DNA of 19,285 bases from Clostridia bacterium (GCA_022790685.1 JAAVXQ010000058.1:1-19285); one strand, 5' to 3'; shown: positions 7,174 through 14,687, numbered from the stretch's first letter. Notes: generated by a model from the letters alone, not told the origin. Made by a program: numbers and translations.

Positions 7174-7521
7174 ATGGTAGCAGAAGAAGTTATAATAGCT
7201 CCAGTTATTACAGAAAAAAGTAATATGGAAATGCAAAATGGAAAATACACTTTCAAAGTTGCAAGAAAAGCAACTAAAGTTGATATTAAAAGAGCAGTTG
7301 AAAAATTATTTGAAGTTAAAGTATTAAGTGTAAATACAATGACTGTTAAAGGAAAAGAAAAAAGAGTTGGAGTACACCAAGGTAAAACATCAGATTGGAA
7401 AAAAGCAATAGTAACTATAGATACTGATGCTAAAGATATGACATATTTAGGAAAAGGTGGAAAAACTGTTAAAGTTTCTAAAAAATATAAAGATTCAATT
7501 GATGAATTTGTTGGTGCATAA
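7174..7521 (+). CDS. rplW: Ribosomal protein L23 (uL23) with C-terminal extension
   Basis: L23 sits at the tunnel exit and docks trigger factor and SRP. The conserved start IIAPVITEKSNM (residues 7-18), YTFKVARKATKVDIKRAVE and DWKKAIVTI identify it. At 115 aa it is longer than the usual 95-100: after residue about 84 there is an extra tail with YLGKGGKTVKVSKKYKDSI (91-109). The ATG follows directly on the L4 stop, with GAGGAGGTG (7156-7163) ten bases upstream inside rplD. A 96-base gap to rplB contains a small CGGG/CCCG hairpin. Confidence 0.96.
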   Translation: MVAEEVIIAPVITEKSNMEMQNGKYTFKVARKATKVDIKRAVEKLFEVKVLSVNTMTVKGKEKRVGVHQGKTSDWKKAIVTIDTDAKDMTYLGKGGKTVKVSKKYKDSIDEFVGA

Positions 7522-7572
7522 TATAATCAAATATAGAAATTTATAGATAAGATTAAAGCATCATTATATTAT

Positions 7573-7586
7573 CGGGAAATAACCCG
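7573..7586 (+). repeat. Small CGGG/CCCG hairpin in the rplW-rplB gap
   Basis: CGGG (7573-7576) and CCCG (7583-7586) flank a 6-base loop, and one G-U pair can be added outside. It is a local GC island in an otherwise A/T gap. There is no U-tract, so it is not a terminator. It is too short to give a function. Confidence 0.4.
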
Positions 7587-7617
7587 GAAAATAAATTATA
7601 AAAGGAGAGAAATTAAA

Positions 7618-8445
7618 ATGGGAATTAAACATTATAGAGCATATACACCATCAAGAAGAAATATGACATCTTCAACATTTGAAGAAATTACTAAAAAAAC
7701 TCCAGAAAAATCTTTACTAAGCACAAAAAGAAAAAATGCTGGTAGAAATTCATATGGAAGAATAACAGTAAGACATCAAGGTGGTGGAAACAGACAAAAA
7801 TATAGAATAATAGATTTTAAAAGAAGAAAAGATGATATGTCAGCACAAGTTATAGGAATTGAATATGATCCTAATAGAAGTGCAAATATAGCTTTAATAG
7901 AATATGAAGATGGAACAAAAAGCTATATATTAGCTCCTCAAAACTTAACTGATGGAGATAAAGTAATATCAGGAGAAAAAGTTGATATTAAACCAGGAAA
8001 TGCAATGCCAATAGAAAGCATTCCAGTAGGAACTATGATTCATAATATAGAATTAAATCCAGGTCAAGGTGGAAAATTAGTTAGAAGTGCAGGACAAGAA
8101 GCTCAATTAATGGCAAAAGAAGGAGCTTATGCTCACGTAAGACTTCCATCAGGAGAAATGAGATTAATATCTGTAAAATGTAGAGCTACAATTGGAACAA
8201 TTGGAAACTCTGATCATGAAAATATCAAATTAGGTAAAGCTGGAAGAAAAAGACATATGGGAATAAGACCAACTGTTAGAGGATCTGTTATGAACCCTAA
8301 TGATCACCCTCATGGTGGTGGTGAAGGTAGAGCACCAGTTGGACATTCAGGACCAATGACTCCTTGGGGTAAACCAGCTCTTGGATATAAAACAAGAGAT
8401 AAAAAGAAACAATCAAATAAATTTATTGTTAAGAGAAGAAAATAA
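7618..8445 (+). CDS. rplB: Ribosomal protein L2 (uL2)
   Basis: One of the largest 50S proteins, needed for subunit joining and close to the peptidyl transferase centre. The 275-aa length is normal. The N-terminal part has GRNSYGRITVRHQGGG (42-57). The C-terminal hallmark is NPNDHPHGGGEGR (226-238), where H230 matches E. coli H229. The tail WGKPALGYKTR is typical. AAAGGAGA (7601-7608) precedes the ATG by nine bases. A 99-base gap before S19 contains two small AT-rich hairpins. Confidence 0.98.
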   Translation: MGIKHYRAYTPSRRNMTSSTFEEITKKTPEKSLLSTKRKNAGRNSYGRITVRHQGGGNRQKYRIIDFKRRKDDMSAQVIGIEYDPNRSANIALIEYEDGTKSYILAPQNLTDGDKVISGEKVDIKPGNAMPIESIPVGTMIHNIELNPGQGGKLVRSAGQEAQLMAKEGAYAHVRLPSGEMRLISVKCRATIGTIGNSDHENIKLGKAGRKRHMGIRPTVRGSVMNPNDHPHGGGEGRAPVGHSGPMTPWGKPALGYKTRDKKKQSNKFIVKRRK

Positions 8446-8544
8446 TTTTTATGAAGAGAAAATAAATATATTAAGTTTAATAGTAACTTATATAAATGTA
8501 CGTAAAGCCAATAAAACTTTCTAAGAAAGGAGGACATTTAAAAA

Positions 8545-8820
8545 ATGTCAAGATCAAGCAAGAAAAAACCTTATGTAGCTGAAAAATTATTAAAAAGAAT
8601 TGAAGCTATGAATGAAACAGGAAAAAAAGAAGTATTAAAAACATGGTCAAGAGCATCTACAATATATCCACAAATGGTAGGACATACAATAGCTGTTCAT
8701 GATGGAAGAAAACATGTTCCTATTTACGTTTCAGAAGAAATGATAGGACATAAATTAGGTGAATTTGCTCCTACAAGAACATTTAAAGGTCATGCAGGAG
8801 ACAAAACAACAAAAAAATAA
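8545..8820 (+). CDS. rpsS: Ribosomal protein S19 (uS19)
   Basis: A small-subunit head protein that pairs with S13 and touches the A-site tRNA region. It is 91 aa, with TWSRASTIYPQMVGHTIAV (33-51) and GHKLGEFAPTRTFKGH (68-83), both hallmark segments. AAAGGAGG (8526-8533) is eleven bases upstream of the ATG. Just before it, CTTTC (8517-8521) and GAAAG (8525-8529) can pair and partly cover this ribosome binding site, but the stem is only 5 bp. The gap to L22 is 49 bases. Confidence 0.98.
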   Translation: MSRSSKKKPYVAEKLLKRIEAMNETGKKEVLKTWSRASTIYPQMVGHTIAVHDGRKHVPIYVSEEMIGHKLGEFAPTRTFKGHAGDKTTKK

Positions 8821-8869
8821 TAAAAGGTTAAATATATAAGCTATAGAAAATAAAAGGAGGAAAATAGAA

Positions 8870-9232
8870 GTGGAAGAGAAGCAAGTAGAAGAAATTGCAG
8901 AAGCAAGAGCAACTCTAAGTTATGCAAGAATTTCTAGCAGAAAAGTTAAAATTGTAGCAGACTTAATGAGAGGCAAAAAAGTTGACGAAGCTATGCAAAT
9001 TGCTAAATTTGCACCAAAAGCATCAAGCGAGATTTTAGAGAAACTATTAAAATCAGCTATAGCAAATGCTGAAAACAATCACTTTATGAATAAAGAAAAT
9101 CTTTATGTTGCAGAAATATATGCAAACCAAGGTCCAACTTTAAAAAGAATAAGACCAGCAGCTAAAGGTTCAGCTGTTAGAATAAGAAAAAGAACAAGTC
9201 ATATAACAATAGTTTTAAGAGAAAGTAAATAA
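8870..9232 (+). CDS. rplV: Ribosomal protein L22 (uL22)
   Basis: A 50S protein whose beta-hairpin lines the exit tunnel and is a site of macrolide resistance changes. It is 120 aa and starts at GTG 8870, nine bases after AAAGGAGG (8853-8860). A short acidic N-terminal stretch (MEEKQVEEIAEA) precedes the conserved ARATLSYARISSRKVKIVAD. The tunnel hairpin GPTLKRIRPAAKGSAVRIRK is intact. The next gene follows after 20 bases. Confidence 0.97.
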   Translation: MEEKQVEEIAEARATLSYARISSRKVKIVADLMRGKKVDEAMQIAKFAPKASSEILEKLLKSAIANAENNHFMNKENLYVAEIYANQGPTLKRIRPAAKGSAVRIRKRTSHITIVLRESK

Positions 9233-9252
9233 GAAAGGAGGCTATTTACGAT

Positions 9253-9912
9253 ATGGGACAAAAAGTTCATCCAAATGGAATTAGAGTAGGTGTTATAAGA
9301 GATTGGAATTCTAAATGGTATGCAGATTCTAAAAATTTCAGTGATTACCTAATTGAAGATCAAAAAATTCGTAAATATGTAAAAAAGAAACTATTCATTA
9401 GTGGAATTTCAAAAATAGAAATCGAAAGAACTGCTAAATTTGTGAAAGTTAATGTATATACTGCTAAACCAGGTTTAGTAATAGGAAAAGGTGGAAACCT
9501 TTCAGAAGAATTAAAAGCAGAAATCGAAAAAATGATTAAAAAAGAGGTTAATTTAAATATTGTTGAGGTTAAAAATTTTGAAACTGATGCACAATTAGTT
9601 GCAGAAAATATAGCTGGACAATTAGAAAGAAGAATCTCTTTTAGAAGAGCAATGAAACAATGTATGCAAAAAGCTATGAAAGCTGGAGCATTAGGAATTA
9701 AAACAGCTGTATCTGGAAGATTAGGTGGAGCTGATATGGCAAGAACAGAATTCTATAAAGAAGGTACAATACCACTTCAAACTTTAAGAGCTGATATAGA
9801 CTATGGATTCTATGAGGCAGATACTACTTATGGAAAAATAGGTGTAAAAGTTTGGATTTATAAAGGCGAAGTTCTTCCAACTAAAAAAGAAGCAAAAGGA
9901 GGTAGAGACTAA
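9253..9912 (+). CDS. rpsC: Ribosomal protein S3 (uS3)
   Basis: A 30S protein at the mRNA entry channel with helicase-like function. It is 219 aa, with the MGQKVHPNGIRVGVIRDW start, a type II KH domain with GLVIGKGG (74-81) and the C-terminal SGRLGGADMARTE block. AAAGGAGG (9234-9241) is eleven bases from the ATG. Its TAA shares its last A with the L16 ATG (TAATG), and the L16 ribosome binding site lies in its final codons, so translation is coupled. Confidence 0.98.
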   Translation: MGQKVHPNGIRVGVIRDWNSKWYADSKNFSDYLIEDQKIRKYVKKKLFISGISKIEIERTAKFVKVNVYTAKPGLVIGKGGNLSEELKAEIEKMIKKEVNLNIVEVKNFETDAQLVAENIAGQLERRISFRRAMKQCMQKAMKAGALGIKTAVSGRLGGADMARTEFYKEGTIPLQTLRADIDYGFYEADTTYGKIGVKVWIYKGEVLPTKKEAKGGRD

Positions 9913-10352
9913 TGCCATTAATGCCAAAAAGAACAAAATATAGAAAAATGCAAAAAGGTAGAAATAGAGGATATGCAACAAGAGGAAATGTTGTAAATGA
10001 AGGAGAATATGGACTTCAAGCTACAACAGCAGGATGGATTAAATCAAACCAAATTGAAGCAGCCAGAGTTGCTATGACACGTTATATAAAAAGAGGTGGA
10101 AAAGTTTGGATTAAAATATTCCCAGATAAACCAGTAACTAAAAAGCCAGCTGAAACTCGTATGGGTAAAGGTAAAGGAGCTCCAGAATATTGGGTTGCTG
10201 TTATAAAACCAGGAAGAGTAATGTTTGAAATATCAGGTGTAACAGAAGATATAGCTAAAGAAGCTTTAAGACTTGCTGCACAAAAATTACCTGTTCAAAC
10301 AAAATTTGTAAGAAGAGAAATTGAAGTAGGTGGTGATCAAGTTGAAGAATAA
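9912..10352 (+). CDS. rplP: Ribosomal protein L16 (uL16)
   Basis: A 50S protein near the A and P sites, required for late assembly. It is 146 aa. The frame starts MPLMPKRTKYRK, and the first ATG (9912) is chosen because AAAAGGAGGT (9894-9903) is eight bases away, against seventeen for the ATG at 9921. The signature AETRMGKGKGAPEYWVAVI is intact. The start overlaps the S3 stop by one base. The end overlaps the proposed L29 start by eleven bases. Confidence 0.98.
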   Translation: MPLMPKRTKYRKMQKGRNRGYATRGNVVNEGEYGLQATTAGWIKSNQIEAARVAMTRYIKRGGKVWIKIFPDKPVTKKPAETRMGKGKGAPEYWVAVIKPGRVMFEISGVTEDIAKEALRLAAQKLPVQTKFVRREIEVGGDQVEE

Positions 10353-10545
10353 TGAACTAACAAAGATGACTTCACCAGAACTAGAAAAAGAGTTAAGTGA
10401 ATTAAAGTCAGAATTATTTAAATTAAGATTCAGCCTAGCTACTAATGGATTAGATAATCCACTTAAAGTAAGAGAAGTAAGAAGAAATATAGCTAGAGTA
10501 AAAACAATTTTAAGAGATAGAGAAATCAAAAATAATAATCAATAA
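10342..10545 (+). CDS. rpmC: Ribosomal protein L29 (uL29)
   Basis: A small two-helix protein by the tunnel exit. The frame is open from GTG 10330, but TTG 10342 is the better start. It yields MKNNELTKMTSPELEKEL, which fits the family's N-terminus, and AGGTGGTG (10327-10334) is seven bases upstream. That start gives 67 aa, the usual size. The motif SELFKLRFSLATNGLDNP is typical. It overlaps the end of rplP by 11 bases, so its translation is likely coupled to L16. Use of TTG may keep its rate in line. Confidence 0.93.
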   Translation: MKNNELTKMTSPELEKELSELKSELFKLRFSLATNGLDNPLKVREVRRNIARVKTILRDREIKNNNQ

Positions 10546-10574
10546 TATTAATTTAAAGAAAGGAGAAAATCCTA

Positions 10575-10838
10575 ATGGAGGAAAGAAATCTTCGTAAAAC
10601 TATGGTTGGTACAGTTGTTTCTGATAAAATGGACAAAACAGTAGTTGTTGCAGTTGAAACAAGTGTTAGACATAAAATATATAAGAAAACAGTAAAAAGA
10701 ACATACAAATTAAAAGCTCATGATGAACAAAATGAGTGCAAAGCTGGAGATAAAGTTAAAGTTATGGAAACAAGACCTTTATCAAAAGGAAAAAGATGGA
10801 GAGTAGTTGAAATAGTAGAAAAAGCTGTTATAAAATAA
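10575..10838 (+). CDS. rpsQ: Ribosomal protein S17 (uS17)
   Basis: A primary 16S rRNA binding protein with an OB fold. It is 87 aa, with KTMVGTVVSDKMDKTVVVAV near the start and the conserved GDKVKVMETRPLSKGKRWRV. AAAGGAG (10559-10565) stands nine bases before the ATG. The gap to L29 is 29 bases and to L14 43 bases, both without notable structure. Confidence 0.97.
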   Translation: MEERNLRKTMVGTVVSDKMDKTVVVAVETSVRHKIYKKTVKRTYKLKAHDEQNECKAGDKVKVMETRPLSKGKRWRVVEIVEKAVIK

Positions 10839-10881
10839 TTACTAAATAAGGAAAAGTAAAGAAAAGGAGGACTTTAGAGTT

Positions 10882-11250
10882 ATGGTACAGCAACAAACTA
10901 GATTAAAAGTAGCTGATAACACTGGTGCAAAAGAATTAATGTGCATTAGATGTTTAGGTGGATCACATAGAAAATATGCTGAAATAGGAGATATAATAGT
11001 AGCTTCTGTTAAAAGTGCTACACCAGGTGGCGTTGTTAAAAAAGGTGAAGTTGTAAAAGCTGTAGTTGTTAGAAGCAAAAAAGGTGCTAGACGTGCAGAT
11101 GGATCATATGTTAAATTTGATGAAAATGCAGCAGTTATAATCCGTGAAGATGGAACACCAAAAGGAACACGTATATTTGGACCAGTAGCAAGAGAATTAA
11201 GAGATAAAAATTATTTAAAAATATTATCTTTAGCACCAGAAGTTCTTTAA
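10882..11250 (+). CDS. rplN: Ribosomal protein L14 (uL14)
   Basis: A 50S interface protein that contacts L19 and the binding site of the silencing factor RsfS. It is 122 aa, the standard length, with TRLKVADNTGAKELMCIR (6-23), a GGVVKKGEVVKAVVVR block and the C-terminal GTRIFGPVARELR. AAAGGAGG (10863-10870) is eleven bases upstream. It is followed by an unusually long 203- to 212-base gap that contains a repeat and a strong hairpin, so the cluster may be punctuated here. Confidence 0.98.
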   Translation: MVQQQTRLKVADNTGAKELMCIRCLGGSHRKYAEIGDIIVASVKSATPGGVVKKGEVVKAVVVRSKKGARRADGSYVKFDENAAVIIREDGTPKGTRIFGPVARELRDKNYLKILSLAPEVL

Positions 11251-11255
11251 GCTGT

Positions 11256-11390
11256 TAACGAGAAATTTTTTCTAAAGAAAAAATTTCGAGTGTTACAGAT
11301 TAAAGATACAAAATTTTTGAAAAAAAATTGTAATAATTTATTAAAGGTTTTAAGAAAGTGATTTGATAACGAGTGTTACAAATTAAAGAT
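11256..11390 (+). repeat. Direct repeat with inserted 11-bp hairpin in the rplN-rplX gap
   Basis: A 24-base unit at 11367-11390 (begins TAACGAGTGTTAC) recurs upstream with one mismatch, split into 11256-11262 and 11291-11307. The 28 bases between the halves hold a perfect 11-bp hairpin, GAAATTTTTTC (11262-11272) with GAAAAAATTTC (11277-11287) and loop TAAA. CGAG stands on both sides of the added segment, as in a target duplication. Each unit also contains TAAC...GTTA, which can itself pair. No U-tract follows, so it is not a terminator. Confidence 0.7.
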
Positions 11391-11462
11391 TTATGTATAA
11401 AAGCTAAAGAGTAGAATATACGGTTAAATTCAAAAATCTAAAAGGAATTAGAGGTGAATAAG

Positions 11463-11771
11463 TTGAAAATAAAAAAAGGTGATAATGTTAAGATTTTATC
11501 AGGAAATGATAAAGGAAAAACAGGAGAAGTTTTAGAAGTTATACCAAAAACAAATAAAATTATTGTAAAAGGTGTAAATATAAGAAAAAAACACGTAAAA
11601 CCTAGAAAACAAGGTGAAGAAGGTGGAATCATTCCAGTAGAATGTAGCATACATAGCAGTAAAGCTAATGTTGTATGTCCTAAATGCGGTAAAGCAACAA
11701 AAATAGGATATGTTACAGAAAAAGAAGAAAAAGTTCGTGTTTGTAAAAAATGCGGAGCAAAAATAAAATAA
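11463..11771 (+). CDS. rplX: Ribosomal protein L24 (uL24), zinc-ribbon form
   Basis: A KOW-domain protein that starts 50S assembly. TTG 11463 (MKIKKGDNVKILSGNDKGKT) gives the family's normal N-terminus, and GAGGTG (11451-11456) is six bases upstream. GTG 11454, three codons earlier, is possible because AAAAGGA (11440-11446) is seven bases from it. With the TTG the protein is 102 aa. The C-terminal half carries CPKC (C72, C75) and CKKC (C94, C97), a four-cysteine zinc ribbon seen in a subset of bacterial L24. L5 follows after 36 bases. Confidence 0.94.
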   Translation: MKIKKGDNVKILSGNDKGKTGEVLEVIPKTNKIIVKGVNIRKKHVKPRKQGEEGGIIPVECSIHSSKANVVCPKCGKATKIGYVTEKEEKVRVCKKCGAKIK

Positions 11772-11807
11772 TATTAAAGAAAATATGGAAGGAGGACTTA
11801 AATTAAA

Positions 11808-12347
11808 ATGGAAAAACTTAAAGAACAATATGAAAAAGAAGTAGTTCCAGCATTAATGAAAAAATTTAATTATACTTCAGTAATGCAAGTTCCTAAATTA
11901 GAAAAAATAGTTATAAATATAGGATTAGGAGAGACAAAAGATAATCCTAAAGCTTTAGATAATGCTATGAATGATTTAAGCATAATTACAGGTCAAAGAC
12001 CAATAGTAACAAAGGCTAAAAAATCAATAGCAGCATTTAAATTAAGAGAAGGTGCTAAAATAGGTTGTAAAGTAACTTTAAGAGCAGGAAAAATGTATGA
12101 CTTTGCTTACAAATTATTTAATGTAGCTCTTCCAAGAGTTAGAGATTTTAGAGGAGTTTCAAACAATTCTTTTGATGGAAGAGGAAACTACTCAATGGGT
12201 ATTAAAGAACAATTAATATTCCCAGAAATCGAATATGACAAAGTAGATAAATTAAGAGGTATGGATATAATATTTGTAACAACAGCTAAATCTGATGAAG
12301 AAGCAAAAGAGTTACTTACACTTTTAGGTATGCCATTTAAAAACTAA
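11808..12347 (+). CDS. rplE: Ribosomal protein L5 (uL5)
   Basis: A 50S protein that binds 5S rRNA and forms a bridge to S13. It is 179 aa, with VPKLEKIVINIGLGE, TGQRPIVTKAKKSIAAFKLR, the LPRVRDFRGV block and the C-terminal FVTTAKSDEEAKELL, all as expected. AAGGAGG (11789-11795) lies twelve bases before the ATG. The next gene, S14, follows after 21 bases. In E. coli S8 binds spc mRNA near L5; I cannot point to a comparable site here. Confidence 0.98.
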   Translation: MEKLKEQYEKEVVPALMKKFNYTSVMQVPKLEKIVINIGLGETKDNPKALDNAMNDLSIITGQRPIVTKAKKSIAAFKLREGAKIGCKVTLRAGKMYDFAYKLFNVALPRVRDFRGVSNNSFDGRGNYSMGIKEQLIFPEIEYDKVDKLRGMDIIFVTTAKSDEEAKELLTLLGMPFKN

Positions 12348-12368
12348 TTTAAAGAAAGGAGATAAAAA

Positions 12369-12554
12369 ATGGCTAAAAAATCATTAAAAGTAAAATGCGC
12401 TAAACCACAAAAATATGCAACAAGAGAATATAATAGATGTAAAATATGTGGAAGACCACATGCTTACATTAGAAAATATGGAATTTGCCGTGTTTGCTTC
12501 AGAGAATTAGCTCATAAAGGTGAAATACCTGGAGTAAAAAAAGCAAGTTGGTAA
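12369..12554 (+). CDS. rpsZ: Ribosomal protein S14, zinc-binding type Z (uS14)
   Basis: A 61-aa S14 of the short, zinc-containing kind, involved in 30S head assembly. The zinc site is C24-x2-C27 and C40-x2-C43 (CKICGRPHAY and ICRVCFREL), and the tail GEIPGVKKASW is typical. The long, zinc-free form used by many bacteria under zinc limitation is not in this window. The AAAGGAGA site is six or seven bases from the ATG. An 86-base gap with a hairpin follows before S8. Confidence 0.97.
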   Translation: MAKKSLKVKCAKPQKYATREYNRCKICGRPHAYIRKYGICRVCFRELAHKGEIPGVKKASW

Positions 12555-12572
12555 TTATAGATTTTAAATAAG

Positions 12573-12596
12573 CAGTGTTTATTATGACAAACATTG
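12573..12596 (+). repeat. 8-bp hairpin in the rpsZ-rpsH gap
   Basis: CAGTGTTT (12573-12580) pairs with AAACATTG (12589-12596), with one G-U pair and an 8-base loop. The sequence after it (TATTTTAAC) is only weakly U-rich, so it is at best a leaky terminator and more likely a spacer hairpin. Confidence 0.5.
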
Positions 12597-12640
12597 TATT
12601 TTAACTAAAAATAAAAATAATTAAAAAGGAGGGTAAAAAC

Positions 12641-13039
12641 GTGAATACAACTGACCCAATAGCAGATATGTTAACAAGAATAAGAAATGCTAATAGTGCT
12701 AAATTCAAAACTGTTGATGTTCCAGCATCAAAAATGAAAAAAGCTATAGCAGAAACATTATTTGAAGAAGGATATATAAAAGCTTTTGAAGAGATTGAGA
12801 GTGATACACAAGGCATTATAAGAATTACATTAAAATATGATGAGAAAGGTAACAGAGTAATAGATGGATTAAGAAGAATCAGTAAACCTGGTTTAAGAAT
12901 ATATGCATCTAAAGATGAATTACCAAAAGTATTAAATGGATTAGGTGTTGCTTTAATATCAACTTCAAAAGGAATAATGACAGATAAAAAAGCAAGAGAA
13001 TTAGGTATAGGTGGAGAAGTTTTAGCTTATATCTGGTAG
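12641..13039 (+). CDS. rpsH: Ribosomal protein S8 (uS8)
   Basis: A primary 16S rRNA binder, and the translational repressor of the spc operon in E. coli. It is 132 aa and starts at GTG 12641, seven bases after AAGGAGGG. The N-terminal TDPIADMLTRIRNAN and the C-terminal STSKGIMTDKKAREL with GGEVLAYIW are family hallmarks. L6 follows after 44 bases. Confidence 0.98.
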   Translation: MNTTDPIADMLTRIRNANSAKFKTVDVPASKMKKAIAETLFEEGYIKAFEEIESDTQGIIRITLKYDEKGNRVIDGLRRISKPGLRIYASKDELPKVLNGLGVALISTSKGIMTDKKARELGIGGEVLAYIW

Positions 13040-13083
13040 AAAAATATAAAGTCGAAATATAAAAAAAGGAGGGAAAACTCAAA

Positions 13084-13623
13084 ATGTCTAGAATAGGAAA
13101 TAAGCCTATTACAGTACCAGAAGGCGTAGAGGTAAAAATAGATGGTCAAAATATTACTGTAAAAGGACCTAAAGGAACATTATCAAAAGAATTTCATAAA
13201 AATATGAAAGTAAATTTAGAAAATAATGTTATAACAGTAGTAAGACCAAATGATGAGCCAGAAAACAAAAGTTTACATGGTTTAACAAGAACATTAATCA
13301 ATAACATGATTGAAGGAACAGTAAAAGGATTTGAAAGAAAATTAGAAGTTAATGGTGTTGGATACAGAGCTCAAAAGCAAGGAACAAAATTAGTTCTAAC
13401 TTTAGGATATTCTCATCCAGTTGAAATGGAAGCACCAGAAGGAATAACTTTTGATGTACCTTCTCAAAGCGAAATAATTGTTAAAGGAATGGATAAAGAA
13501 GTTGTTGGTCAAACAGCAGCTGTTATTAGAACAAAGAGACCACCAGAGGTATATAGAGGTAAAGGTATTAAATATGCTGAAGAAGTTATTAGACGTAAAG
13601 AAGGTAAAGCAGGTAAGAAATAG
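13084..13623 (+). CDS. rplF: Ribosomal protein L6 (uL6)
   Basis: A 50S protein at the factor-binding site, made of two similar folds. It is 179 aa, with MSRIGNKPITVPEGVEV, LHGLTRTLINNMIEGTVKGF and the C-terminal RPPEVYRGKGIKYAEEVIRR. A strong AAAAAGGAGGG site lies ten bases before the ATG. A 134-base gap follows, dominated by a very long hairpin, before L18. Confidence 0.98.
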   Translation: MSRIGNKPITVPEGVEVKIDGQNITVKGPKGTLSKEFHKNMKVNLENNVITVVRPNDEPENKSLHGLTRTLINNMIEGTVKGFERKLEVNGVGYRAQKQGTKLVLTLGYSHPVEMEAPEGITFDVPSQSEIIVKGMDKEVVGQTAAVIRTKRPPEVYRGKGIKYAEEVIRRKEGKAGKK

Positions 13624-13663
13624 AATTTAGCAAAATATTAATAATGTTCAAATTAGGTTAAAT

Positions 13664-13738
13664 AAAGTAAACTTTAGGGGGTATATTTAATCCCTTAAAG
13701 ATAATATAAGAGGGATTAAATATACCCCTAAAAGTAAA
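13664..13738 (+). repeat. 22-bp hairpin flanked by AAAGTAAA repeats, rplF-rplR gap
   Basis: The left arm (13673-13695) and right arm (13711-13732) are perfectly complementary over 22 pairs except for one extra G in the left arm's G run (13677-13681). The loop is 15 bases (13696-13710). The arm ends are TTTAGGGG and CCCCTAAA. AAAGTAAA occurs directly outside on the left (13664-13671) and at the right end (13731-13738, sharing three A with the arm). No U-tract follows, so it is not a usual terminator. It could be a palindromic insertion or an RNase III-type processing site. Confidence 0.8.
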
Positions 13739-13757
13739 AACCTAGAAAGGAGATAAA

Positions 13758-14117
13758 ATGATTACTAAAATAGATAGAAAAGCTGAAAGAGTTAGAAGAC
13801 ATAAAAGAGTTCGTACAAAAATAAACGGAACAGCTGAATGTCCAAGACTTGCAGTTTGCAGAACAAACAAAAATTTAATTGCACAAATAATAGATGATGC
13901 TAAGGGAGAAACTTTAGTATATGTTTCTACATTAGATGCTGATATTAAAACAAAAAAAGCAAATAAAGAAGCTGCAAAAGAAGTTGGAACATTAGTTGCA
14001 AAAAAAGCTGCTTCTAAAAATATAAAAACAGTAGTTTTTGATAGAGGTGGATATATATATCATGGTGTTGTTAAAGAATTAGCTGAAGCAGCACGTGAGG
14101 CAGGATTAGAATTCTAA
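13758..14117 (+). CDS. rplR: Ribosomal protein L18 (uL18)
   Basis: A 5S rRNA binding protein of the central protuberance. It is 119 aa. The basic N-terminus (RKAERVRRHKRVRTKINGT) and the C-terminal VVFDRGGYIYHGVVKELAEA with REAGLEF are typical. AAAGGAG (13746-13752) is five bases before the ATG. The gene starts 25 bases after the large hairpin, so its ribosome binding site stays outside the stem. Confidence 0.97.
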   Translation: MITKIDRKAERVRRHKRVRTKINGTAECPRLAVCRTNKNLIAQIIDDAKGETLVYVSTLDADIKTKKANKEAAKEVGTLVAKKAASKNIKTVVFDRGGYIYHGVVKELAEAAREAGLEF

Positions 14118-14137
14118 GATTTGCGTGAAAACATATA

Positions 14138-14168
14138 TTGTGTAAAAATTTAAAGTTTTTACTAACAA
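14138..14168 (+). repeat. Hairpin just upstream of the rpsE ribosome binding site
   Basis: GTAAAAA (14142-14148) pairs with TTTTTAC (14156-14162) around a 7-base loop. The stem extends with TTGT (14138-14141) and ACAA (14165-14168) across a two-base bulge. It ends 10 bases before the AAGGAGG of S5. Confidence 0.5.
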
Positions 14169-14198
14169 TTTAAAAGAGAAGGAGGAAAAATAAATCTC

Positions 14199-14687
14199 AT
14201 GGATGAAAGAACAGTAGAGTTAAAGGAAAAAGTAGTTGCTATCAATAGAGTTGCAAAAGTTGTAAAAGGTGGTAGAACATTTAGATTTAGCGCTGTAGTA
14301 GTTGTTGGAGATGAGCAAGGACACGTTGGAGTAGGAAACGGAAAAGCAGCCGAAGTTCCAGATGCAATCAAAAAAGCTATAGAAGAAGCTAAAAAGAATC
14401 TTGTAACTGTACCAATCGTTGGAACAACAATTCCTCATGAATTTGTTGGAAGATTTGGAAGTGCAAATGTTATGTTAAAACCAGGAGCTGAAGGTACTGG
14501 AATTATAGCTGGTGGTAGTGTAAGACCTGTACTTGAACTTGCAGGATATAAAGATATTAACTCAAAAGTTATTGGAACAAATAACCCAAGAAATGTTGTT
14601 TATGCTACAATCGAAGCATTAAAGAGCATGCAAACAATTGAATCTATTGCTAAAAAAAGAGGAAAAAAAGTTAGCGAGATTATGTAA
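14199..14687 (+). CDS. rpsE: Ribosomal protein S5 (uS5)
   Basis: A 30S accuracy protein at the mRNA entry, and a site of spectinomycin resistance. It is 162 aa. The double-stranded RNA binding part has RTFRFSAVVVVGDEQGHVGV and GNGKAAEVPDAIKKA. GTGIIAGGSVRPVLELAG follows in the second domain. AAGGAGG (14179-14185) is thirteen bases from ATG 14199, longer than its neighbours, but no other in-frame start is available. The gene that usually follows, L30, is missing. Confidence 0.98.
   Translation: MDERTVELKEKVVAINRVAKVVKGGRTFRFSAVVVVGDEQGHVGVGNGKAAEVPDAIKKAIEEAKKNLVTVPIVGTTIPHEFVGRFGSANVMLKPGAEGTGIIAGGSVRPVLELAGYKDINSKVIGTNNPRNVVYATIEALKSMQTIESIAKKRGKKVSEIM

Noticed and set aside
11311..11400. 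Possible promoters in the L14-L24 gap (TTGAAA or TTGATA with A/T -10 candidates)
   Set aside because: No pair has a good -10 box at 16-18 bases; matches of this quality are expected by chance in such A/T-rich DNA.
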